DNA from: Hyaloperonospora brassicae
Lineage: Eukaryota > Oomycota > Peronosporomycetes > Peronosporales > Peronosporaceae
DNA: 64,000 nt
NCBI GenBank assembly: GCA_947650285.1
Contig: CANTFL010000174.1
Location: 1-64,000 of the forward strand
Direction of reading: 5' to 3'
Shown: positions 42,510 to 53,265 of the stretch, in pieces
Layout: every line of letters starts with the position of its first letter
How positions within the stretch are numbered: position 1 is the first letter of the stretch
The notes under the pieces: model-generated
Database searches by the model: none
Seen by the model: the letters and a program-made list of their open reading frames with translations, nothing else
Told to the model about the DNA's origin: nothing
Translations under genes and position numbers: made by a program

Positions 42510-43121
42510 TGTAGCGGAGGTAGTACAGCTCCCAGCTAGATGAAGGCTTTCTACTCAGTGACCAAAGCAGTTCTTGACAAGAACCCGACCTTACGAGTCG
42601 ACAAGCTTATCGCTGCAGGTCCTTGTTCAAGGGACCTAACGATGCAGAATCGACCGCACAATGTGCTCAGGAGCCTATGCCTTAACAAGGATTGACTCTC
42701 CTTACAACCTGAGATTCCTTAGGAAGGCTCGTGTCTCTAATCGATCAAAACGGGAACTGGACCATATTTTGCTTTTATATAATGGGACACTTTAGACTAA
42801 ACCTACTCAATCTAGACACTAATGCTCTGATTCGTACCTTGTAAAAGATATTGTATTTGGCGGCTGACACACGTCGGCCCCCAACAACTGATAATGTATT
42901 CTATTATCACTTTCAATGCGATCTCATCCCCGGTGTGAGCCACACATGTTTTGTCGATAGCCAACCGACGCGTGACCCCTTTACACCCTCTCCCACCAGA
43001 CTGACGTTGCCAAAAAACGTCAATTGAAACCTTTACTCGAAGAGATCGGTGTGCGTGCGCTTAACCTCACGATTGCACAAAGCACTAAACACCATGGTAT
43101 CGCCACATGACGAATCTCCGA
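42510..43121 (-). repeat. Family D LTR plus 136 bp of internal sequence (D1)
   Basis: The LTR runs 42510-42985 (TGTAGCGGAGG to CCCTTTACA) and is followed by a polypurine tract on the minus strand and the antisense-ORF start ATG 43094 (MVSPHDES). The piece ends at the A2 LTR at 43122. The rest of the element is not across A2: the far side resumes inside another family D LTR. The minus strand has a TATATAAAAG box (42768-42777 region), fitting transcription in the minus direction. Confidence 0.85.
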
Positions 43122-43513
43122 TGTAACGGGGCACACCCTTGCGTGAACTTAACGCAAGGGTTTCGGTGCGCCCGACATACGTACACGAGGCAAACGAGGA
43201 AGCGTAGGTTAGGTAAAAGTAGAACTGTTATATTAACATAATTAAGTCTTTTAACTACTTTCTCTCCAGGTGACTTAACTTAATTATAATGATATAACTG
43301 AGTGTATGGTGACGTCTCGTCACCACTCATTGCGCGTCTTGCGGCGATTGGTGGGTTGATATCATCAAGATATCAACCGATGAACATACTCTTTGGTCGA
43401 CCCATCAACATCGCCACTATTGGTGATATTGTTAAAAGAATATTCAACATAATATTCTTTATTGTCATTATCTCTCAAATGACAATTTCCATGTAACAGG
43501 CTGCCCCGTTACA
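43122..43513 (-). repeat. Left (3') LTR of A2
   Basis: 392 bp, TGTAACGGGGCAC to CCCCGTTACA, followed by the G-rich polypurine tract on the minus strand. Confidence 0.93.
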
Positions 43514-43645
43514 TCACCCCCCCCCTAACTGATAGTCACCGTGTGACGATCAAACATATGGCGGCCACCCGTTGGGCACCATTGGGACATGAAGCACTTG
43601 TTGGGTCCGTTCCATTCACTTTCCGCGTGACCTCGCATAGTTAAC

Positions 43646-45258
43646 ATGTCTATGCGAGGTGACTCAAGACCCGCACAGCCCGGTGCTGTGCCAGCCTCTG
43701 CGGAAGACGATTCGTCGTCTGCTGCTCCATCTACGCCTGCAGCAACAGGTGCTGCAGGTGCACGCGGTACCACACCGCGTGCGCATGATGACCCCGATGT
43801 GGAGGTCATCTACTCTGGCGAGTCAGACGTGTCTGAATCGGGCAATGTTCCAGAGGCGTCTCGATCACCGGCGACGCCTCAGTATTCGCCAAGGCCACTG
43901 CCGAACGAACGGACTCGTGATTTGCATCACAGTCTGTTCGGCAGTGATGACGATGATCAGGGCGGTAAGGAATATTATTTCTTACCAATACCGGCTCGTG
44001 CGTCTTCGCACGAGCGTGATGACGATGGCGCGAGCCGTCGTCAATCTGGGAGCCGTGGTACCGACAAGGGTACCACTGTGAAGCGTGATGAGTTGAAGCC
44101 GTGGCGTTTGCCCGAACAACTCATCAATAGCCTGTCTCACGAGACAGGCCAACACCATCGAATACCATTATTCGATGCGACTGAGCTTCACGGCTTGAGT
44201 TCCAGCGCGAGCAACTTTCGCGCTGAAGAAGACTTTTATCTCGATGTCTTTCTTAGACATCGATGGTACAACGGCAACCAAAAGCGTGACAAATCATCGC
44301 TTTTGGCTGCGTGAAACTCGTTCGTCCAAAACGTACAGAATTTTGGACGAGAGGGGTGGCTCAAGAAACTTGAGGCAACACGCCTCAGGTTCGAACGGCG
44401 AACGCCAACCGGTGCTAGGTACCGGTTGCATTGTTTATCTAGTGAGGCAGGCATTCCTTGCCTCACATGGGGATACCCTTGTGCGAGTTGTGTTGACAAC
44501 TCGCAGCGTGCACATAGGAATGTGTACTCCCTAAATTCGCCCTGGGGAAGGGCACATCTCTCGGAGGAGATGCGTGACGCGATTGCAAACTTGCAATCCG
44601 TCTACAAGCGCCTTGGGCGCGTGTTTACCGATGGGCCACAGGACTCATCGGATGGGTCTCGTCATACTGGCGGACGAGACCTTCAACATCCATCAACAGC
44701 CGAGAGCGGGGCTTCCAGCTGTTCCAAGAGGGTGGATACCCCCGCCACTGGACGAGGTAGCTCGTCCTTGATCCTGAATCGTCACGGTGATTCAAGATAC
44801 GCTCCACTAGAAAGCGTTGATCACCGTGAGCATCCACCAAAGGATGTGGTGGAGGAGGAAAGACCTCCTCCAGAACCCCAGGCCCACCATCTCGACCCTT
44901 ACGAGATGGATCGCGCAATCGATGAATTGCGCGATGACTTGAAGCACGAGCGCGACCGACGCTACGCTACGCTTTGACCGACACCGTGCGGAAGAACCGC
45001 AAGGATCGCGAGGCTGATCGGGCGAGGGATCGCGCCGATTATGCCACAGCGCAGCTTCAGGTCGAGCGGGATGTCCGCTCCCTATTCGGCGAGCTGGCGA
45101 CAGCTCGCGGGGAGATATCTCGGTTGAGTTCCGAGGTATCATATCTGCGCGACCAGACGGATTGTCTGGAGCGCGAACACAAGAACTTGATGGATGTTCT
45201 TGAACGTGGGGGCTATCTTCATCGGAAGAAGAAGGCTCGTACTGACAGTACGACCTAA
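43646..45258 (+). pseudogene. Antisense-strand ORF of A2, nonsense and duplication
   Basis: Starts at ATG 43646 (MSMRGDSRP) and reads through the point where A1 is frameshifted, showing the ancestral frame. It stops at TGA 44312-44314 where A1 has TGG, continues in the same frame to 44977, and is then shifted by a 5-nt duplication of GCTAC near 44960-44975, with the coiled-coil end in another frame to 45258. Otherwise it is close to A1. Confidence 0.75.
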
Positions 45259-45340
45259 GCCTCCCCACGTAAAACGTAGGATGCGTGCGCATCCTACGTG
45301 GCAATTCGAGTGTGTATGCATTGCCCTTGCGATGCAACAC
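44625..45340 (-). pseudogene. A2 integrase C-terminus and chromodomain
   Basis: 45340-44807 and 44918-44625 hold the same integrase end, linker and chromodomain as A1, split by the 5-nt duplication that also breaks the plus-strand ORF. One lesion thus damages both strands' products. Confidence 0.8.
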
Positions 45341-45399
45341 TCGAAATGGCCCAATGTATTTCGGCAGTAGTTTACAACTGCCAACACTAGTGACTGCAT

Positions 45400-47330
45400 G
45401 TCAAGGTAAGTTTACCGTAGACAGTAGCACTAGGTCGTTAGCCTTAAATGAAAGAACATTTGCTCTTCCATTCTTGTGTGCGTTCCGTTTCTGACGGTCC
45501 ACCGCATTTGCGATGGAGTCCTGAACGAAACGGACTACCGTCTCTCGAGTCAGCAGGAAGTTCTCTGCTGACTCTTTGTTTTGTCTGGCAGTGCGCTTCG
45601 TGCGCACTGCTAAGAGATTGCTCTCTTCTTAAGCGAGGTTGTCTTCTTCCTCGCTGGCATAATCGTTGACGATGCTGAATATACCAGCACCGTCATCATC
45701 ATCCGAGTCAGTAATAGCGTCATCGCTATTATTGAGGTCGATTTTCTTCATCGATGTCGACCTGATCGACATCGGCATCATACTTGACGACGTTAGCGTC
45801 AACACGTGATGAGCAAGAGCCAAAACGGTTTTTGCTCGAGCGAGTCCCTCCCCCCTTATCCAAGAGTCACACTCTAGAAGGGCGGGTACACGTGGATGGC
45901 GTGGACCATTCACGTAAAATGTTGTGTGCAGTGTTGAGGCATGCACCGAATTATTGATGGTGAATTCCACCATGGGTAGGAATTCGCTCCAACTCGGAAA
46001 CGAGTGGACATATTTTCGAAGGGTCTCTTCGAGGCCACGGTTCGCACATTCCGTCTGACCATCTGTTTTGGGATGGTCAGAAGTAGACATCTTCAATCGT
46101 GTTTCAAGAGAACGGAACACGGATTGCCAAAATGCCGCCGTGAACCGAGGATCACGGTCGGATACGAGTTCACGGGGTACCCGTGGAGTCTAAAGACCTT
46201 GTCGAGAAAGACACGAGCACAACCTTAAGCCTTGATCGACTCGGGTACAGCAGCAAGATGAACCATCTTGCTGAATCGGTCAACAAACACAAGAATACCA
46301 TTATTCTTGTGAGCGTCTTCGGGGAATCCGAAGACGAAGTCCATTGAAACGGACTACCAGCACTCTGCCGGAACAGGCAGAGGCTGCAATGGCGCACGGG
46401 ATGAAGGACTAGGCTTCACCTGTTGACAAACCTCGCAAGCACGTATGTACTTGCGGACAAACTGATACTGGCGTGGCCAGTAAAAGTGACGACTTACTGT
46501 GAGGTAAGTCTTTTCTCTACCACGATGGCCGCTTGTTGGGGCATCGTGACACTCATACATGATGCGCAATCGCAAATCATGATGAGCGGGTACGACGACA
46601 CGAGGCGTGTCGTCGGCAACAGCTGTATAGTACAGCAATCCATTGAGTGTACTATACCGATCCGATAAGGATCGGTATAAAGCCGGTAAATCCCTCATTG
46701 ATTTACTGGATGGAATCACCAGATGATCCATCAATCGCAGAAGATCCTTATCTTCTGCGTATGACTTTCGTACATCGTCAAGTAGACTTGACGACGGAAC
46801 ACTGACTGACAGTGTCGCAACAGTGGGCTTATTCTCACTGTTTGATTGTGCGTCCGACTCGAAATCGGGCCGGCGCGAGAGCGCATCCGCGACGACATTG
46901 AGTCGTTCAGGTTTATACCCCACGGAGAAGTTATACTCCGCGAAGAAAGACAGCCACCTCGCCATCCTTTGCGAGAGGTGCGGGCTGTTTACGGCCGTGC
47001 ATAATGACGCATGGTCCGTATAGACGATGAACGGTCTATCTACGAATAGATAAAACAGGAACTTAGCCAGTGCATACTTCATGGCAAGGTGTTCCTTGTC
47101 ATGCACTGGGTAATTGCGCTCAGCTGCTTGCAGCTGACGCGACTGATAACAAATGACGCGGTCCGCGCCACCTGTGTCGTACTGCATTAACGCACAGCCG
47201 ATTGCAAAATCGATGGCGTCACCGACCACATGAAATGGTCTGTCCTGATTTGCAATCGCCAAGATCGGTGATTGCATCAAGCTTTGCTAGATACCTTTGA
47301 AGGAACGCTGGCACTCAGCGTTCCATGACC
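45400..47330 (-). pseudogene. A2 RNase H and integrase (broken)
   Basis: 46354-47280 carries RNase H and the integrase zinc finger, 46170-46397 the start of the core in another frame, and 45629-46120 the core end with TDGQTECANRGLEE. The catalytic Asp of the VSDRD block is present (about 46160), unlike A1. Two frameshifts separate the pieces. Confidence 0.82.
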
Positions 47331-47352
47331 ACTTGACATTTTTCTTGAGCAA

Positions 47353-48252
47353 TCAAGAAAGATGAACAGTCATCTCGGCGTAGTTGCGCGAGTACTTTTG
47401 CAAGTACGCCGCTAGCTCAAGGAACCTTATTAGTCGCTTGACATCGACTGGCACTGGCCAGTCGATGATCGCCTTAATCTTTTCGGGATCAGGGCGTACG
47501 CCGTGTTTCCCCACGATGCACCCAAGAAGTAATATTTCGCTAGCCGCGAATATACACTTCTTGAGGTTGGCGTACAATTTATGCTTGCGCATAAGTCGAA
47601 GTACTTGACGAACGTGAGGTCTGTGAACTTCAACGTCCGTCTTTCCATCCATAGCCCGGCTATGGACGAACACATCGTCGAAGTAACTCGGTGCGACGTC
47701 TCGCACCGGTCTCAACAGATTTGTTACACATCTGTTGAATGTTGCAGGGGCATTACTCAGCCCCTGTGGCATAACTAGCCACTCCCACAGCATCCCGCTG
47801 GGGGTACTCACTGCCGTGAACGGGACGTCCCGTTCACGCATAAGGATCTGATAGAATCCATCCATCAGATCCATGGACGAAAAGATGGTACTCTTTGACA
47901 TACCATCTATGATTACGTCCTTCCTCGGTATCGGCGTCTGAGCCGGTACCGTTGCAGCATTCAACTTGTTGAATGCGTGCACTATCCGCCACCCTCCTGT
48001 GGCCTTTCGCACACAGATGGTCGTAGAGGTGTGATGGGATGTTAATTCCCTCACATGGCCCGCTGCTAATCGATCGGTAAAGAACTTGTCGATCGCTAGT
48101 ACTTTTGCACGAGGCAGTGGCCACTGCTTCATGACACAGTACTTTGAGCCCGGTCTGAGCTCGATCTCGTGTCGAGTGCCTTTGTCTATAGGCAACTCGC
48201 AAGGTACGGATTCAGGGAATACGTCCCTCAATTCGATCGAATCCTTATACAA
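47353..48252 (-). CDS. A2 reverse transcriptase
   Basis: 299-aa frame with all RT blocks including SYFDDVFVHS, continuing through the position where A1 has two stops. A lesion near 48260-48275 separates it from the protease-linker frame upstream. Confidence 0.82.
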   Translation of the reverse strand: MYKDSIELRDVFPESVPCELPIDKGTRHEIELRPGSKYCVMKQWPLPRAKVLAIDKFFTDRLAAGHVRELTSHHTSTTICVRKATGGWRIVHAFNKLNAATVPAQTPIPRKDVIIDGMSKSTIFSSMDLMDGFYQILMRERDVPFTAVSTPSGMLWEWLVMPQGLSNAPATFNRCVTNLLRPVRDVAPSYFDDVFVHSRAMDGKTDVEVHRPHVRQVLRLMRKHKLYANLKKCIFAASEILLLGCIVGKHGVRPDPEKIKAIIDWPVPVDVKRLIRFLELAAYLQKYSRNYAEMTVHLS

Positions 48253-49473
48253 AGGATTTGCCTGAAAGTGACTCCCAAGTATTGAGACGTGTATCGCTCA
48301 ATCTGAGTCTTCTCATCGAGGACACTTTCGTCCATCGATGAGCTGCTGAGAACCCGTTCGTTCTCAGCAAATACTGTTGACGACCGAATATCGGCCACAT
48401 ACTCATCCTCCGTGACGAGTATGCAGATCTGCTTGACTTTGCCACTACGCAGATCACGCAAGAACCGTTTCGGTTCTAGCGTTGGCAATTGTGTAATCTC
48501 CGAAGTCAACTTCGGAGGCACAATCAGATCAAGCGTATAAGCGCCTACGCTTGATCCGTCATTAACCAAGACGTTCAACGTCTCGGTTTCTTCCTGGGAA
48601 CTTGCTTCCACAGGTTGCTAAGGGCCCTATCCCTCAGCAAGTGACTCTTGAGGAATTCCTTCCTCAAGTACGTGGGGACTTATTCCCTCGACGTCTTCCG
48701 ACTGTGGCTGTGCAACCACAGTCAGGCACCGATCCTCTACGGTAGACTCTCCAGTCGACCTAGGATTTCCATGTTCCCTTTGAAGACAACAGGTTTCTTT
48801 CTTCTAAGATGCTGCCCGCTAGGCATGCATCCATGTCCCGGTCCACTCGACTTATTCGAGTGGTGGACCTTCGGCGCAGCCTGTACATCTGTACAGCCGC
48901 CGGGAGCTTCCTCCACAGTGTAGTGATCAACTACACTGTGATCTTGTGCAGTCGTGCTAACGACCGTACCGCAAGTGAGGCCATCGCAATCACTCGCAGA
49001 ACATCCACACTCTTGTGGACGCTTTAAGATGTTCATCAGATGTCCATCTGATGAACAAGCGGCAGGCATCTTCACGGATCGATGCTGCCAGCTCACCCTT
49101 GGCTCGTACTTTCTGAGCCAAGGTAATCCCAGGATGACATCAAATTTGTCATCCAGATCTAGTACGATGAAGTTATCATCGTACTGTTCGCCCTCTAACG
49201 TGTAGTGGATTCCTACTACACGTTTCTCAACGGTTATCGATGCGCCTATTGCAAGGCGCACCGTCATCCGCGTGAGGGAATGTCGCGCTCGACGAACTTG
49301 AGCCTACGACCCTCTAGTGACTGGCGACGAACAAAGTTGTTTGACGCCCCACAGTCTATTAGGGCACGAAGCGACAAATCATTTGTCGCTTCCAACTTCA
49401 AGGTGATGAGCGGAACGTCATCACCAGGTGCAGAGACACACAATGATTGTGTATCTGGAGCAACTTTCGTCAA
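48228..49473 (-). pseudogene. A2 protease and linker
   Basis: IDCGASNNFVRRQSLEG (49264-49473) and FDVILGLPWLRKYEP (48737-49267) lie in two frames because of a 1-nt loss near 49275. The linker is at 48228-48611, after a stop near 48620. Confidence 0.8.
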
Positions 49474-49523
49474 GAGATTTGCAAATTCTCTTGAGGTTGC
49501 TGGATCAGTAGGGTGCTCCGCCC

Positions 49524-50687
49524 CTACTGACCCCGACCATTTTTTGATGGTCTGTCTCGCTGTTGCGGCTTTGCAACAGCGCTGGACCCACGCCCATTTC
49601 CCTTTCTGGCAAATGGTCGTCCATTTCGCTCAGTACTGTTTGGTACTGGGCGTGGAGCACTACACTCGTATGCGTAGTGCCCTAACTTCTGACAGCGATT
49701 GCACTTCTGCAATCGCTTGTTGTTTGAAGAGCGAGGTCTCTCGCTCTCAACATAGCAGAGGTCCATTGGTTCTGTACCTCCGATCTCTTGTCGTCTCGGT
49801 GGACGATAAGAGTTTGAACTAGCATGAGCCTGTCTCATGCTAAAGTCTTCCTATTCCGCGGCTGATATCGCATCTTTCAGCGTATTCAGCTCAAGGCGGA
49901 ACAGATGGCTCATGACGGGCCCTTCTGCGAGCCCTTGCATGAACACCGTAAATCAACGTGTGTTCATGGACTGGGTTGGCAGTTATACTACTCGCGAGGA
50001 GTCGTATATGTTGTGCGTAAGCGTGCACATCACGCTTACCCTGCTTGAGTTTCAGGAGCTCTGAACGAGCCCTGAACTCAGCCCGTGGTGGCTCAAACGT
50101 TTGTCCGGGCCGGGAATTGATGTCATCTAGCGACCTAAACACATTTGGGTCGCTACTCTCGAGCCCCAGGGCCCAAGTTTTGGCACGCCCTGCCAAGTGG
50201 GTCTGAGCAAATGTGAGTTTCATTTGCTCATCTTCGACGCGACGAGCCCTTAGGGCTCTGTCGAGTTCGACAAACCACAGTAACAGGGAGTCTTCCGGGA
50301 CTCCACTGTACTTGGAGATGTCAACTTTCATGACTTCGGAACGACGCGCATGTGCCGTCCCGCCCACAGCAGCATGGAATTGCTGCTGTCTCAACAGCTC
50401 TGTCTGTTGAGCATTGAGTTCTCTCAACTGCTCGGCCTGTTGAGAGACTTGCTGGTGAAGCTAGGCTACTATCTCCCACTCGAGAGCAAGTTCATTCTGA
50501 ATGAACTTGGCGATAGCGGCATGTTGTTGGTCTCTGTCTAGAGACTACAACATGGCGCTAATGGCGAACTCGCCTACGGTAGAACTCATTCGTTCTACCG
50601 CACCCCATTCGATGTCACTCAGATAAGTAAACCCTTCACGCGTGGAGTGAAAGGTCTCTTCGTCATCCAACATGTCCATGTTGTATG
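49524..50687 (-). pseudogene. A2 gag
   Basis: 49891-50427 has the capsid region and 49524-49838 the nucleocapsid, with an intact knuckle (CNRCQKLGHYAYEC). A TAG near 49855 replaces a Gln codon of A1. Further stops occur near 50461 and 50549. Confidence 0.78.
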
Positions 50688-50711
50688 CTGTGGTTTTTGG
50701 AAGGACTACAA

Positions 50712-50721
50712 AGTGCTACCA
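50712..50721 (-). other. Primer binding site of A2
   Basis: TGGTAGCACT on the coding strand two bases after the 5' LTR, identical to E1. Confidence 0.6.
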
Positions 50722-50723
50722 GG

Positions 50724-51115
50724 TGTAACGGGGCACACCCTTGCGTGAACTTAACGCAAGGGTATCGGTGCCCCGACAGACGTACACAAGGCAAGCGAGA
50801 GAGCGTAGATAGGGTAAAAGCAGAACTGTTATATTAACATAATTAAGTCTTTTAACTACTGTCTCTCTGTTTGACTTAGCTTAACTATACTAATATAACT
50901 GGATGTATGGTGACATCTCGTCACCACTCATTGCGCGCATCTTGCGGCGATTGGTGGGTTGATATCATCAAGATATCAACCAATGAACAGACTCTTTGGT
51001 CGACCCTTCAATATCTCCACCATTGGTGATATTGTTTAAAGAATATATAACTTCATATTCGTTATTGTCACTTTCCTTAAAGTGACATTTCCATGTAACG
51101 GGCTGACCCGTTACA
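50724..51115 (-). repeat. Right (5') LTR of A2
   Basis: 392 bp, ends CCCGTTACA, directly joined to a family D LTR that lacks its first 13 or so bases. Confidence 0.92.
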
Positions 51116-51579
51116 AATACAGATCCCAGCTAAATGAAGGCCATCTACTTAGTGACCAAAGCAGTTCTTGACAAGAACCCGACCTTACGAGTAGACAAGC
51201 TTATCGCTGCAGGTCCTTGTTCAAGGGACCTAACGATGCAGAACTGACCGCACAATGTGCTCAGGAGCCTATGCCTTAACAAGGCTTGACTCTCCTTACA
51301 ACCTGAGATTCCTTAGGAAGGCTCGTGTCTCTAATCGATCAAAACGGAAACTGGACCATATTTTGCTTTTATATAATGGGACACTTTAGACTAAACCTAC
51401 TCAATCTAGACACTAATGCTCTGATTCGTACCTTGTAAAAGATATTGTATTTGGCGGCTGACACACGTCGGCCCCCAACAACTGATAATGTATTCTATTA
51501 TCACTTTCAATGCGATCTCATCCCCGGTGTGAGCCACACATGTTTTGTCGATTGCCAACCGACGCGTGACCCCTTTACA
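51116..51579 (-). repeat. Left LTR of D2, outer end missing
   Basis: It matches 42520-42985 and 59290-59735. It starts at ATACAGATCCCAG, inside the LTR, where A2 is joined. It ends CCCTTTACA, followed by the polypurine tract. Confidence 0.88.
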
Positions 51580-51687
51580 CCCTCTCCCACCAGACTGACG
51601 TTGCCAAAAAACGTCAATTGAAACCTTTACTCGAAGAGATCGGTGTGCGTGCGCTTAACCTCACGATTGCACAAAGCACTAAACACC

Positions 51688-53265
51688 ATGGTATCGCCAC
51701 ATGACGAGTCTCTAACCCTTTTCTTTTGCCTTACTCTTGATGAGGATATGAACGATGGTAGCGATAATAATGACTATGGTGGAGGGGGACAGTGTCTAGC
51801 ACACCAATGCCTTTAACAAGACCTCATTCAGCACCAAATTAATTCGCCAAACGTGGAAACGACAACACGCCATCGACACAGCATCAACCATCGGATGCGG
51901 GGTATACTACGATCAACATCCCGCTCGATGGGGTCTAAAAGCTGATCATTCAGCAAGAGGAGAGTGCTCTGCGCCGTTAGCAGGCCGACGGAGAGGTCAA
52001 AATTTATAATGGATCTGTGTCCACTCTACCCGAAGTGGAAGAACGTCTCCAACAAATGGTTGGCCGTAATTGTCGACGTGGCCCATCGGCCAAGAGGATG
52101 CTTTGTCCGAGGGAATTGCCTTCCGACAGGTATTACATGCGAGGCATCTAGAGCCTTATTTGACCACACAAAGTCAATACAAGCCCCCCTTAAGAGCCAA
52201 GCACGTCGAACACCGGTTCGACCGATCAAGGGCGTGCCCATACTCTCCTAGTAGGTGAATCACCGGAAGATAAAGTTTGAAAGTCATTTGCAGGGTGTAT
52301 AGAACTCGTAACCTCACCGGTATGATGGCTCTGAAAGAAAGTGTGAGCGTGGCAGATTTTCGTCTATAACGATATATTCGGTATAAATTGACAAGCTCAA
52401 AGTCAAGGACCTTTGCACAGTCAGTCGAGCTACGCGTCGGCTACGACGATAGTCGCGGGTCCCGATAAAGCGTTGATCAGCACCCCGCTCTTTTCTTACA
52501 CCTCTTCTGGTGGGAAACACTTTTTGTATCACGGCAACCATGCGCACGGCGCCAAAAAACGTCAATGAATTAGGGACATTCTTGCATTAGCAGGTGCTTC
52601 AACTCCCACATGTTTTCTGAATACAGTTATCCTTGCCACTCCACCATATGTAGGTTCTGGCCCTTGCGAGGAAGTCTCTTAATAATTTCCCTACCTGAAA
52701 TTGGCGATCACCTCGGTCACCGAGCAGAAAAACAGGAGTTCGCACATCGGAGGCGCATTATGCCGGTTAACTCGAAGTCGTTATCGGCTTTTATATTGAG
52801 GCACAACGTCTTCGAGAGCTTGTGTAGAGCCTGAGGTCAATGGAGACTTGGTTACAAGCTCTGGAGAAGGGCCAACCTTGTTTGAAGAGACAGCTCGATA
52901 TCCCGATGCGGATTCAGCGATTCGTGGCACTAATACCTATGGCGGCGCAAGATCATCAAGACGCACAAGGAACGGGTCCTGAGTGGCTTCATGAAATAAA
53001 AATAAAACACGGGGTGTATTCGCGATTTGCGCGGAAGATTGAGCATGCAAGCAAGGACATTCTTGACAACTACTGTGAACGGCCCGATGAAGCGTGCGCG
53101 CGATTTCGGCTTAAATACAGCCGATACTACATTTGTAGGTGTTTAGCTTTTGGTAGTACTTATTTCCAGACCGCAAATCTTTTGATTAAACCTCTGCCTT
53201 TAAAAATTTGCGTGTTTCATTTGAATGTTTTAGTTTTCAGACCTTGCGGCATGCACAAGTCATAG
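51688..53265 (+). pseudogene. Antisense-strand ORF relic of D2
   Basis: ATG 51688 begins MVSPHDESLTL, as in D1 and close to E1. The frame stops within about 45 codons. Later segments up to about 53000 align loosely with the E1 relic (for example RAFRRKIEH-like ends), but stops are frequent. Confidence 0.5.

Larger units (their letters stand above)
43122..51115 (-). mobile_element. Ty3/gypsy chromodomain retrotransposon A2 (family A)
   Basis: Second family A copy, 7994 bp, collinear with A1: LTRs at 43122-43513 and 50724-51115, the same gene order, and the same plus-strand ORF. It carries different breaks from A1, for example a nonsense codon in the plus-strand ORF (44312-44314), a 5-nt duplication near 44970, and a stop in gag. 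The flanking pentamers TCCGA and AATAC differ. The left flank is family D internal sequence and the right flank is family D LTR. Confidence 0.95.
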
